Shown: positions 39,289 through 48,628 of the stretch, piece by piece | Numbering within the stretch: the first letter of the stretch is position 1 | Layout: the number at the start of each line of letters is the position of its first letter | Source of the DNA: Bordetella parapertussis | Lineage (GTDB): Bacteria > Pseudomonadota > Gammaproteobacteria > Burkholderiales > SG8-41 | Assembly: GCA_945864585.1 (NCBI GenBank) | Contig: CAMBCF010000002.1 | Location: 31,570-95,569, forward strand | DNA length: 64,000 bases | Direction of reading: 5' to 3' | Program-made: the position numbers and the translations under genes | Notes under the pieces: generated by a model | What the model saw: the letters and a program-made list of their open reading frames with translations, nothing else | Databases searched by the model: none | What the model was told of the DNA's origin: nothing

Positions 39289-40346
39289 TCCCCGTGTCGG
39301 TCATCACCGGCTTTCTCGGCAGCGGCAAAACCACCTTGCTGGGTCGCCTGCTGCGCGATCCGGCGATGGGCCGCACCGCGGTCATCATCAACGAGTTTGG
39401 CGCAATTGCGCTGGATCACGATCTGATCGAGACCAGCGACGAGAGTTTTGTCCAGCTCACCAACGGATGTTTGTGCTGCAACGTGCGCAGCGATCTCACG
39501 CTCACACTCGGTGACCTTGCAGCGCGGCGCGCGCAGGGTACGCTGCCGTGGTTCGAGCGCGTGGTCATCGAAACCAGCGGTCTGGCCGACCCCGCGCCGA
39601 TACTGCACGCGCTAATGACCAACCGCGATCTCAGCGGCACCTACGCGCTCGACAGTGTGATTACCACCGTCGATGCGCTGCTGGGCATGGCGGCACTCGA
39701 CAATCACGAAGAAGCGCGGCGTCAGGCCGCGGTTGCCGACCGTATCGTGATGACCAAGACCGATCTTGCCGAGGCGCAAACGGACGCCATCCGGCAGCGG
39801 CTTGCCGCCATCAATCCGGGCGCACCTGTGATTACCGCCGTGCGCGGCGCGATTGCGCCATCCGTATTATTCAATTGCGGGTTCTATGATGTAGACAGCA
39901 AGCATCCCGACGTGGGCGTATGGCTCGCTCACAATGCCGTCGATGGCGCCGATGCCGCAGGCGGGCACGCACATTCTCTGCATCACCATGCTGAACCTGT
40001 CACCAGTTTTTGCATTGTGCGTGAACAACCGCTGCACGCGGTGACGCTGCCGCTGCTGCTGTCGGCGCTGGCGGAAAACTGCGGCGCGGATTTATGGCGC
40101 ATGAAAGGTATCGTGCGCGTGCTCGAAGCACCGGAGCGCCCTGCCGTGATCCACGGCGTGCAGCATGTTTATCACGCACCGGTGTGGTTGCCGCGCTGGC
40201 CTTCGGCAGAGCGCAGCACGCGCATGGTGTTCATCGGCCGCAACCTGCGTGAATCCTGGGTGCGCAGCCTGATCGAACTACTGGATGCGGAAGTCGCCGC
40301 GGAAAGCGCGCGGCGTCCGCGGGTGACCGCACCTACTTCAAGCTGA
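39285..40346 (+). CDS. CobW/G3E-family GTPase (COG0523), putative metallochaperone
   Basis: VITGFLGSGKTTLLGRLL Walker A, NEFGAIALDHDLIE, GCLCCNVRSDL (CxCC), ETSGLADPAPI, His-rich GGHAHSLHHHAEP. Confidence 0.95.
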   Translation: MIPVSVITGFLGSGKTTLLGRLLRDPAMGRTAVIINEFGAIALDHDLIETSDESFVQLTNGCLCCNVRSDLTLTLGDLAARRAQGTLPWFERVVIETSGLADPAPILHALMTNRDLSGTYALDSVITTVDALLGMAALDNHEEARRQAAVADRIVMTKTDLAEAQTDAIRQRLAAINPGAPVITAVRGAIAPSVLFNCGFYDVDSKHPDVGVWLAHNAVDGADAAGGHAHSLHHHAEPVTSFCIVREQPLHAVTLPLLLSALAENCGADLWRMKGIVRVLEAPERPAVIHGVQHVYHAPVWLPRWPSAERSTRMVFIGRNLRESWVRSLIELLDAEVAAESARRPRVTAPTSS

Positions 40347-41349
40347 CCGGCCTGATCGCCACGCCATCCAGCGTGATGCGCTGATTTACCAGATTCGCGC
40401 ACGCCGCGATCACCGCCAGATTCGGCGTTGCCACAGAGGTGAGCTCGCCGATTTCCAGCAGCACGTTGAGGATGGCGTCAAGTTCCAGCGAGCGGCCCGC
40501 GCGCACGTCCTGCAAGGTCGAAGTCGCCAGCGACACGCGCCTGGCCGCCGCCGCCACCAGCGCTTCCGCATCGGCTTGCAGCGGGCTGCCCACCGCGGCG
40601 GCCAGCGCAATCACTTCACGCGTCATGGCCACCGCCAATCGTGCCATCGGCTCGAAGCCGGCGGCTTCTTTTGGCGTCGCCTGCGTGACCACCCCCAGCG
40701 TGTTCCACACCGCATTCGACAGGAGCTTGGTCCATTTGGCTTTGCGTATATCCGCCACCGGCGTACCGCGCCATCCGGCACGGGTGGTGATGTTTGCGAT
40801 TTGTTCCAGGCGCGGCGTCATGCGATTGTCGATTTCACCCAGAGCGAGGGCATCCCCATCGGAATCCGCCAGACGAATATGGCCGGGCGCCAGCAGATCG
40901 GTGGGCTTGAACGCGATGCCCCCGATGATATGGGATGCATCAAACGTGCGCGACAATACGCCGTCGGGATCGAGTGTCTTCAGTTTCGTGCCCTTAAAGC
41001 GCGACTCGATGCCGTCGAAATACCACCACGGTATGCCGTTCTGCGGAAACACGAACATCGCGTCTCTGCCGCCCAGTGCGCGCACATGTTGCGCGGCGGA
41101 CATCAGCTGATGTGATTTCAGGGTGACAAATATCAGCTCGTACGGCGGCTTTTCTTCTCCGGGGCGCACCGCGCGCACCTTGATCGGATCGGGCCTCCCG
41201 CTTTTGGGACCTTCGAGCATAACGCCGCGCGTGGTGTAGGCCTCATACGCCGCGCCACGCGCCACCAGCGTTACATCTTCGCCCGCCGCCGACAAAATCG
41301 CGCCCAGATAACCGCCGACAGAGCCGGCGCCATAGACCAGAATTTTCAC
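40333..41349 (-). CDS. 2-dehydropantoate 2-reductase family (ApbA/PanE-like)
   Basis: GTG start; VKILVYGAGSVGGYLGAILSAAGEDVTLVARGAAYEAYTTRGVML, KWTKLLSNAVWNTLGVVTQA. Confidence 0.93.
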   Translation of the reverse strand: MKILVYGAGSVGGYLGAILSAAGEDVTLVARGAAYEAYTTRGVMLEGPKSGRPDPIKVRAVRPGEEKPPYELIFVTLKSHQLMSAAQHVRALGGRDAMFVFPQNGIPWWYFDGIESRFKGTKLKTLDPDGVLSRTFDASHIIGGIAFKPTDLLAPGHIRLADSDGDALALGEIDNRMTPRLEQIANITTRAGWRGTPVADIRKAKWTKLLSNAVWNTLGVVTQATPKEAAGFEPMARLAVAMTREVIALAAAVGSPLQADAEALVAAAARRVSLATSTLQDVRAGRSLELDAILNVLLEIGELTSVATPNLAVIAACANLVNQRITLDGVAIRPVSLK

Positions 41350-41475
41350 TTGAAACCTCTCACACAAAAACTTTTTTTGCCACAGATGAACACAGATGAA
41401 CACAGATTAACTTCAACAGCAGTCGCAGGATGCACCAGTTTGCGAACCTCAACACGCGATCCTGAGTCTCTATTC

Positions 41476-41645
41476 AGCCTCTATTACAGATCAACATCTT
41501 CCCTCACCCCTAGCCCCTCTCCCGGCAGGAGAGGGGAACAAACCCTTGCCCTCCGGGACAAGGGAACACTTGAAGCGGAGCAGAGGGTGGCGCGCAGCGC
41601 CGGGTGAGGGAAGCTTTTGACTTTTCATAGCGGCTGAATAGAGCC
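41476..41645. repeat. MITE-like dispersed element, copy 1
   Basis: ctctattcagc...ccctcacccctagcccctctcccgg ... gcgccgggtgagggaagcttttgacttttcatagcggctgaatag; inverted ends. Confidence 0.85.
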
Positions 41646-43004
41646 TTATTTTTTTGCTGTGAGCTTCAATACAGCCGAAACATCCCCCGCCTTTTCGACG
41701 TTCATCACCGCGTCCGCAAGCGTCGCGGCGCGCTTCGCACCAATCACCGGCGCGGCCAGACTGGTGAATTTGGCCAGCAACTCCTGATCATTCATCGGAT
41801 TCTGGATCGAGCCTTTGGGGTAATCGATCTGCGAGGTGAAGCTGCGCCCGTCGCTCAGGGTCGCTGTCATTTTGCACGACACGCCGCGCGGCAACGATGC
41901 ATCCACGGCGATGTGGGTCGCCTCACTCAACTGCTTGACCCTGGCATTGCGAATGTTGCGGTCACTGTATTGCTTTAGCAGCGCCTGGCCTTCGAGCAAC
42001 GCCACCGCCACCGAGAACGGCAGCGACACCTGCGCTTCGTGATAAGTGCGCGGCGCCGGATTCTGATGGTAAAGCGCCCAATCGGGATGGCGCGTGAAAT
42101 GTATCGCCTGCACCGCCGCCACATCAAAACCGGACTGCTCTCGCACATCCAGCGCGCAGTCAATCGCATTGTGTATCGGCCGCGCGCACGAGTACGGCTT
42201 GAACTCGATCAGCAGTTCGTAGGGTTTGTTGATGCCTTCGATCAGCGCCTCGGGAAAGTTCTTGTCGGTGAACGCTTTCAGGAAACCGCGTTCGCCTTCA
42301 AATATCGTGTCGGCCCCGGTGAATCCCAGCTGCGCCATCAGCGCAGCGGTCACGCCGTTGCGCGCAGTCGGCCCCGGATTAAAACGCTTTTGCATCGACG
42401 GCCCGTACATCTCCATCAGGCCCGAAGCCTGCGCACCTGCCATGCCGAGCGCGTTGGTCATTTTCGCCGGGGTCAGTTTCAGCAGCTTCGCGGCGGCAAT
42501 CGTCGCGCCGAACACGCCGCAGGTCGGCGTGGTGTGAAAACTGCGGTTGCGCAGCGAGTTGTTCGCGGCACGGCTGGCGCGTTCCATCATTTCGCAGCCG
42601 GCGGCCAGCGCAACGACTAACTGCCTGCCACTGGCTTTTTTAGCATCCGCCACCGCCAGTGCCGACGAATACACCGGCGGGCTGAAATGAAACAGCGCCA
42701 GCACATCAATATCGTCCAGTTCGATGCTGTGCGAGGAAATCGCATTGGCAAAGGCGGTGGTTGCCATTGATGACCTGGCCTTGTCGCCGATGAGTTGCGC
42801 GCCACTCTTCCCACCTGTTGCGCCCTGCTCTCGCGCAAAGCGCCGCGCAATATGACCGCTCTCGCTTTGACTGCCGGCGAGCGCGACACCCAGATAGTCG
42901 AGTAACAGGCGTTTGACGGCGTGGCGTGAGGCGGGGGTGATGTCGTTGTAACCGAGTTTGGCGAAGCGGGCTGCCAGTTGTTGGGCGTGGGTTTGTTGGG
43001 TCAT
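41646..43004 (-). CDS. MmgE/PrpD family protein
   Basis: SHSIELDDIDVLALFHFSPPVYSSALAVADAKKASG, TPTCGVFGATIAAAKLLKLTPAKMTNALGMAGAQASGLME. Confidence 0.95.
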   Translation of the reverse strand: MTQQTHAQQLAARFAKLGYNDITPASRHAVKRLLLDYLGVALAGSQSESGHIARRFAREQGATGGKSGAQLIGDKARSSMATTAFANAISSHSIELDDIDVLALFHFSPPVYSSALAVADAKKASGRQLVVALAAGCEMMERASRAANNSLRNRSFHTTPTCGVFGATIAAAKLLKLTPAKMTNALGMAGAQASGLMEMYGPSMQKRFNPGPTARNGVTAALMAQLGFTGADTIFEGERGFLKAFTDKNFPEALIEGINKPYELLIEFKPYSCARPIHNAIDCALDVREQSGFDVAAVQAIHFTRHPDWALYHQNPAPRTYHEAQVSLPFSVAVALLEGQALLKQYSDRNIRNARVKQLSEATHIAVDASLPRGVSCKMTATLSDGRSFTSQIDYPKGSIQNPMNDQELLAKFTSLAAPVIGAKRAATLADAVMNVEKAGDVSAVLKLTAKK

Positions 43005-43029
43005 AATTTTCGATTTGGGGTTGGGTTGA

Positions 43030-43170
43030 ATTCCCCTCACCCAAACCCGGCCCCTCGCCTGCTTTCGCAGGCTCTCCCCGTGAACGGGGCGAGGGGATGT
43101 TTTGCTCCTTCCCCTTCACGGGGCAAGGGAACACTTGCAGCGAAGCAGAAGGCCGGGATGGGGGTGGGGT
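43030..43170. repeat. Dispersed GC-rich palindromic repeat
   Basis: cccctcacccaaacccggcccctcgcc ... gaacggggcgaggggatg ... ccccttcacggggcaagggaacacttgcagcgaagcagaaggccgggatgggggtggg. Confidence 0.75.
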
Positions 43171-43184
43171 AAAAAATAAGGCGG

Positions 43185-44591
43185 CTACATTCCTTGCACC
43201 GGCGCAGCCATCAGCGCCAGCAACTCCGAAATATTTTCTATCTTATCCAAGCCCGTGGCGAGCTTCACCGCCTTGTCGATGTTCGCTTTCGACAAGCAAG
43301 CACCCACCACATGGCGGAATTTGTATTCGATGTCTTCGGGCAGCAGCGGATTTTCCGGGCTGCCGCGACGGTGATGCAGAAATTTCTCGCTCACACGCCC
43401 ATCCTTCGCAGTGACGCGCACGCGCGCGGCGTGACGGAACGGCGGCCCCATTTTTTCGATTTCCGCATCCACCGTCGCGGTAATGCGCGTAATGAAATCG
43501 AATATCGCCGGATCGTGGAGCCGTGATTCCTTGTACTGCTCGGTAAACGCCATGCCGTCCAGTGCGGTCACGGCGAGGCCGTAATACAAATTCATTTGCG
43601 CCGCAGTGACGCCCTGCGCCTTGTATTCCCACGCGCAATGCACATGCGTCATCGGGCTCAAGCCGGTTTCGAGCTTGGCGATGTCGCCGGCTTTTAAATT
43701 GTTCTCGCGCATGATTTGCGCGAGGCCATCGAGCGCGGTGTGGATGCTGGTGACACTGGCATGCGGCTTGTAACCTACGTTCAGCGTTTCCCACTCCCGA
43801 CCCAAGCCATCGGTCAGCCGTGCCGCATTCGGCGTATCGGAGTACACCGTAAGATAACCGCCGTACGCGGCTTCCAGCACGTCGGTGATTCCGGTAAAAC
43901 CCTGCTGCGCCAGCAACGCCGAATACACGCCACTTTGCGCCGCGCGGCCCGAATGGAAACGCTTGACCATCGCGCCTTCCTGCGCCGCCATCAACCCGCC
44001 GGCCTGCGATCCGGACATGCCGAGCGCGTGCTGGAACTGCCCGGCATCGAGATTCAGCATGCGTGCCGCGGCCGCGGTGGCCGCAAACACACCCGAGGTG
44101 CCCTGCGGATGAAAGCCGCGAAAAAACAACCCCATGGTCGCGGCGTTGCCGACGCGCGCGCCGATTTCATAACCTGCCACCATTGCGGTGATGACGTCGC
44201 GTCCTGATGCACTACCTGCGGCTTCGGCGAAACCAAACGCCACCGGCGGTGCGAGGGAACCGATATGGACGATGGATTCCTTGTGGATATCGTCGAGCTC
44301 GAACGCATGGCCGGAGGTGCCGTTCACCAGCGCCGCCAGCGCCACCGACGTTTTTTTGCCCATACCGAACAGCGATGCCACGGGTTTCGCACCCTCGGCC
44401 ATCGCCAGCGCGGCAACCTTTTGCGTCCACGGCAAAGTCGCGCCATAGAGTACGCAACCGATGTGATCGAGCACCGACAGCTTGATGCGCTCGATCACGT
44501 CTTTGGGCAGATCGCTGAATTGAATGGCCGAGGCGAAGCGCGCAAGATCGCGCGTCGCATGTTCGAGTAACGGGGGTTTGGAGCTGCTCAT
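43185..44591 (-). CDS. MmgE/PrpD family protein
   Basis: LVNGTSGHAFELDDIHKESIVHIGSLAPPVAFGFAEAAG, HPQGTSGVFAATAAAARMLNLDAGQFQHALGMSGSQAGGLMAAQEGAMVKRFHSGRAAQSGV. Confidence 0.96.
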   Translation of the reverse strand: MSSSKPPLLEHATRDLARFASAIQFSDLPKDVIERIKLSVLDHIGCVLYGATLPWTQKVAALAMAEGAKPVASLFGMGKKTSVALAALVNGTSGHAFELDDIHKESIVHIGSLAPPVAFGFAEAAGSASGRDVITAMVAGYEIGARVGNAATMGLFFRGFHPQGTSGVFAATAAAARMLNLDAGQFQHALGMSGSQAGGLMAAQEGAMVKRFHSGRAAQSGVYSALLAQQGFTGITDVLEAAYGGYLTVYSDTPNAARLTDGLGREWETLNVGYKPHASVTSIHTALDGLAQIMRENNLKAGDIAKLETGLSPMTHVHCAWEYKAQGVTAAQMNLYYGLAVTALDGMAFTEQYKESRLHDPAIFDFITRITATVDAEIEKMGPPFRHAARVRVTAKDGRVSEKFLHHRRGSPENPLLPEDIEYKFRHVVGACLSKANIDKAVKLATGLDKIENISELLALMAAPVQGM

Positions 44592-44618
44592 GGGTAAAGT
44601 CCAGAATATTAAATAAAA

Positions 44619-45416
44619 TCAATAGGTTGGAACAGCATCCAGGCGCACCACGATATCTTTCAACGCCGCCGATACCGCCGGATAGCGCTGCATCACCAGC
44701 GGGTCGTGTCCGGGCACGATGTGCTTGGGCGAGTCGGCGAGTTGATGCAGGCGCGCGTAGCCGTCCAGTGTGTCGCCCAAATGAAAAGTCGTCGTGAACA
44801 CGCGGCCTTTCTCAAAATGCTCATAGTAGTGGCTGGTGTCGGAGGCCACCACCACCCAGCCACGCGCGGTATGCACACGCACGCATTGCAGGCCTGCGGT
44901 GTGCCCGCCAATGTGATGCAGGCTGATGCCGGGCGCGAGTTCGGCATCGCCTTTGTAAAACGTGACGCGATCTTTGTACACCAGCCGCACCATGCCGATC
45001 ACTTCTTCAACTTCGTAACCGTGATTGAACTGGCGGTGGCGCATGTGACGGCCGGTGGCATAGGCCATTTCGGCGTCCTGCAAATGAAACTGCGCCGCCG
45101 GAAAATCCTGAAACGTGCCGACGTGATCGTAATGCAGATGTGTGATCACCACGTTTTTTACCTCGGCCGCGTTGACCCCCATCAGCGCAAGGCCGGCAGC
45201 GGGTGAGCGCAGGAACACGCGCTTTCTTTGATCGGCCATAGCCTGGGTAAAGCCGGTGTCGATCACTATCGTGCGCTCGGCATTGCGCACCAGCCACACA
45301 AAGTAATCCATCGGCATTGGTGCGTCGTGCGGATCACCACCGACAAAATGCACGGTGCGCCTGGCGTCGCGCCAGGCATACTTGATGGCGTAGATTTCGT
45401 AGTTGGGAAGTGTCAT
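44619..45416 (-). CDS. N-acyl homoserine lactonase-like metallo-beta-lactamase fold hydrolase
   Basis: VVITHLHYDHVGTFQDFPAAQFHLQDAEM (HxHxDH), HHIGGHTAGLQCVRVHTARGWVVVASDTSHYYEHF. Confidence 0.92.
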   Translation of the reverse strand: MTLPNYEIYAIKYAWRDARRTVHFVGGDPHDAPMPMDYFVWLVRNAERTIVIDTGFTQAMADQRKRVFLRSPAAGLALMGVNAAEVKNVVITHLHYDHVGTFQDFPAAQFHLQDAEMAYATGRHMRHRQFNHGYEVEEVIGMVRLVYKDRVTFYKGDAELAPGISLHHIGGHTAGLQCVRVHTARGWVVVASDTSHYYEHFEKGRVFTTTFHLGDTLDGYARLHQLADSPKHIVPGHDPLVMQRYPAVSAALKDIVVRLDAVPTY

Positions 45417-45464
45417 GGAGTTCCTCGCGTCAATTCACCACAGAAAAAACAGATACTAATATGG

Positions 45465-45537
45465 GCAGACAGGATTTACAGGATGAACAGGATAATACCA
45501 AGCGGTTAATCCTGTTAATCCTGTCATCCTGTCAAAA
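45465..45537. repeat. Inverted repeat, gacaggatttacaggatgaacaggat ... atcctgttaatcctgtcatcctgtc
   Basis: Arms inverted around ataccaagcggtta. Confidence 0.8.
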
Positions 45538-47548
45538 GTTTTTGCACTGATTGGCCCACACCACGAAAACGATGATCCACACTCAGCGCCGCCAGCCAGC
45601 CGTCGCGCAGGCACGATAGAAAATCACCCGGCCGGTAGCAGTCGCCGGCGAGTTCGTAATCGATGCCGGCTTCTTCCAGCAGCGCTACCACCTCGCGCAC
45701 CGGCGCAGGACCGGTGGCAAAGATCAGTGCATCGCCAACCTCAATCTCCCGCGTTGCACCGTCGTCGAAACGCAATGAGAGGGTATTTCCATGCGCACGC
45801 TTAACCTTCACCCGTGTCAGCATTTCGGTGCCGCGCGCCGCGAGCCGCTCTACCAACTCCATGCGGTTGTTGCGCGCCATGCCCGATGCTATCGTGCCCA
45901 GCATTTCAACGATGCTGCAATGTTTGCCCTGCGCCGAGAACAGATCAGCGGTTTCCGCACCGACCATGCCGCCGCCGATAATCGTAATGCGCTTTGCCGG
46001 CGCCAGTTGCGCCGGATCGCGCAGTGCGTCCCACGCGTGCATCACCTTCACCGTAGTCGCGAGTTGCGACACATCGAATGCATGCGAGCGCGGTGCAACG
46101 CCGGTGGCGACAATCGCGAAATCCGGCGCATAGGCACGCAGCGCCGCAACCGTCGTGGTCATGGTGGTGCGTATGGGTACGCGCAGTTCCTGCAGCAGCG
46201 TCAGCCGGTAACTCAACACCGGCTCCACTTCCATCTTATCGGGTGCTGCCATCGCCAGCGGCATCTGTCCGCCCGGCTGCGCGGCTTTCTCCCACACCTC
46301 AACCTGATGCCCGCGCGCCGCAGCAGCTCGTGCCGCTTCAAGTCCGGCGATACCCGCGCCGATCACCAGCACGCGCCTGGGCATTTTCGTTTTTCGCTGT
46401 GGAAACAGCTGCGGCTCGGCATGCTCCAGCGTCTCGAACTCGGTGCCGATCACCGGGTTGTGCACGCACGCGACATCCTGCTCCAGCGTCAGGCGCTCGA
46501 AGCACACGTTGCACGCAATGCACTTGCGTATCGGCGCTTTCACCACACCCAATGCTTTCGCACACCAATGGGGATCGGCATACAGCGCGCGGCCCACCGA
46601 GATAAAATCCGCGCAGCCCTCGGCCAGCAATTTTTCCGCGTCAGACGGATCGACCACCCGCCCCGCGACCAGCACCGGAATCTTCACCGCCTGTCTGATC
46701 GGCTTCGCATACGGGCCGAGACAGCCGCGTGCAAATGATGGCGGCTGAATGCAGTATTTCGACAACTGCGGACTCTCGTTGCTGCCGCCAGACAGATCAA
46801 TCGCCGCAACACCTTGTTTTTCAAATAGTTTTGATAGATTGATAATGTCTGCTTCGGTGTAACCACCGGCAGTGAATTCGCTCGCCGATAGTCGCACGAT
46901 CAGCGGAAAATCCGGCAGCGCCTGTTTTACGCGATCCAGCGTCTCCAGCAAAAACCGCGCGCGGTTATCGAACGAGCCGCCGTATTGATCGGTGCGATGG
47001 TTCAGGCGCGGCGTAAAAAACTGCTGCAACAAATAGCCGTTGCCCGCGTGTATCTCAACCCCGTCGTAGCCCGCCTGATACAAGCGCCGCGTCGCCGCGA
47101 CAAACAACTTTTGTATTTCAACGATTTCCGACACCACCAGCGGGCGCACCGCATCGCCGGTGTTCGGATTTTTCCATGGCGATGGCCCCACCGGCTCCAT
47201 GTTGAGCACATGCCGCCGCAGCAATGCGCCGCGATGATTGAGTTGTCCGCACACCAACGCGCCGTGCGCATGTATGGCCTCGACGAGGCTCGCCAGACCG
47301 GGAATAAAACGGTCGTGATACACACACAGCGAGTTGTGATGCGGCCGCGCGAACTCGGTCACCACCATCGCCTCGGTCATGATCATGCCCACGCCGCCGC
47401 GCGCACGCTCGGCGTAATACAGGCGGTCGCGCTCGGTCGACAGCCCGTCGGTGGTGCTGTAATTGGTGCCCATCGGCGCCATCACCACGCGATTGCGCAG
47501 CTTGAGCGGACCTATTTGGCCGGTTTGTGCAAGTAGCATGAAGGTCAA
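45524..47548 (-). CDS. NADH:flavin oxidoreductase / 2,4-dienoyl-CoA reductase-like (OYE barrel + FAD domain)
   Basis: GPLKLRNRVVMAPMGTNYS, DGVEIHAGNGYLLQQFFTPRLNHRTDQYGGSFDNRARF, CIACNVCFERLTLEQDVACVHNP Fe-S, VIGAGIAGLEAARAAAARGHQVEVWE. Confidence 0.96.
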   Translation of the reverse strand: MTFMLLAQTGQIGPLKLRNRVVMAPMGTNYSTTDGLSTERDRLYYAERARGGVGMIMTEAMVVTEFARPHHNSLCVYHDRFIPGLASLVEAIHAHGALVCGQLNHRGALLRRHVLNMEPVGPSPWKNPNTGDAVRPLVVSEIVEIQKLFVAATRRLYQAGYDGVEIHAGNGYLLQQFFTPRLNHRTDQYGGSFDNRARFLLETLDRVKQALPDFPLIVRLSASEFTAGGYTEADIINLSKLFEKQGVAAIDLSGGSNESPQLSKYCIQPPSFARGCLGPYAKPIRQAVKIPVLVAGRVVDPSDAEKLLAEGCADFISVGRALYADPHWCAKALGVVKAPIRKCIACNVCFERLTLEQDVACVHNPVIGTEFETLEHAEPQLFPQRKTKMPRRVLVIGAGIAGLEAARAAAARGHQVEVWEKAAQPGGQMPLAMAAPDKMEVEPVLSYRLTLLQELRVPIRTTMTTTVAALRAYAPDFAIVATGVAPRSHAFDVSQLATTVKVMHAWDALRDPAQLAPAKRITIIGGGMVGAETADLFSAQGKHCSIVEMLGTIASGMARNNRMELVERLAARGTEMLTRVKVKRAHGNTLSLRFDDGATREIEVGDALIFATGPAPVREVVALLEEAGIDYELAGDCYRPGDFLSCLRDGWLAALSVDHRFRGVGQSVQKLLTG

Positions 47549-47555
47549 AGACTTT

Positions 47556-47635
47556 TAGCCACAGATTTCACAGATGAACACAGATAACAGCAATACGGGT
47601 TTTAATCTTTGTAAATCTGTGAAATCTGTGGCTAA
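47556..47635. repeat. Inverted repeat, tagccacagatttcacagat ... aatctgtgaaatctgtggcta
   Basis: Complementary arms. Confidence 0.8.
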
Positions 47636-47645
47636 GATTTGCTTT

Positions 47646-48614
47646 TTAGTCCGCGCGCGCGCCCGACGCCTTGGCCACCTTGCCCCAGCGCACCAGTTCG
47701 TCTTTGAGAAAACTCGCCAATGCCTCGGGAGAATTCTGCGTGAATGTGTCGACGCCCACCGCCGCAAACCTCTCTTTCACGTCTGCTCCACCGACGGCTT
47801 TCAGCAACGCGGTGTGCAGCCGCGTCACTATCGGCGCCGGCGTCTTTGCCGGCGCCACCACCGCAAACCAGTTGACCGCGAGCAGTCCCGGCAGGCCCTG
47901 CTCGCCGGAGGTCGGCAGATCGGGCATCAGCGCAATACGTTTCTCGGCGGTGAGCGCGAGGCCCTTCAGTTTGCCGGCCTTCATTTGCGCATAGATCGCC
48001 GGGAAATCCATGATGATCCCGTGCACATGACCGCCCATTAGATCGACCACCGCCGGCCCCGCACCCTTGAACGGCACGTGCTGCAGATTGATGTTCGCCA
48101 GGGTCTTTAAAAGCTCGATCGCCAGATGCGGCAGGCCGCCGTTGCCAGCCGAAGCGAAATCGAGCTTGCCCGGATGTTGCTTCGCGAGCGCGATCAGCGT
48201 TTTCAGATCCTTCACCGGCAGCGCGGGATGCACGGCTACCGCTTCCGGCGTCATGGCGATGTTGGTGACCGGCGCAAAATCGCGCAGCGTGTCGTAGGGC
48301 AGTTTGCTGTAGGTGTGCGGGCTGATCACCAGTGAGCTGGTGCTGCCCAGCATCACGGTGTATCCGTCGGGCGCGGACTTCGCCACCAAATCCGCGGCGA
48401 TCGTGGCATTGGCCCCCGCGCGGTTTTCGACGATGACCTGCACGCCGAGAAGTTCACCCAGCTTCGGCGCGACGATGCGCGCGACGATATCGTTCGAGCC
48501 ACCCGGCGGGAATCCAATAATCAGGCGGATGGGTTTTGTGGGGTATTGCTGTGCCCACACCGGCAAGGTCAAACACAGGCCGGCAGTCAGTGCCGCTATA
48601 CAACGCATATCCAT
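47646..48614 (-). CDS. Bug/TctC-family substrate-binding protein
   Basis: YPTKPIRLIIGFPPGGSNDIVARIVAPKLGELLGVQVIVENRAGANATIAADLVAKSAPDGYTVML. Confidence 0.96.
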   Translation of the reverse strand: MDMRCIAALTAGLCLTLPVWAQQYPTKPIRLIIGFPPGGSNDIVARIVAPKLGELLGVQVIVENRAGANATIAADLVAKSAPDGYTVMLGSTSSLVISPHTYSKLPYDTLRDFAPVTNIAMTPEAVAVHPALPVKDLKTLIALAKQHPGKLDFASAGNGGLPHLAIELLKTLANINLQHVPFKGAGPAVVDLMGGHVHGIIMDFPAIYAQMKAGKLKGLALTAEKRIALMPDLPTSGEQGLPGLLAVNWFAVVAPAKTPAPIVTRLHTALLKAVGGADVKERFAAVGVDTFTQNSPEALASFLKDELVRWGKVAKASGARAD

Positions 48615-48628
48615 TCCCCAGGTTTCAG

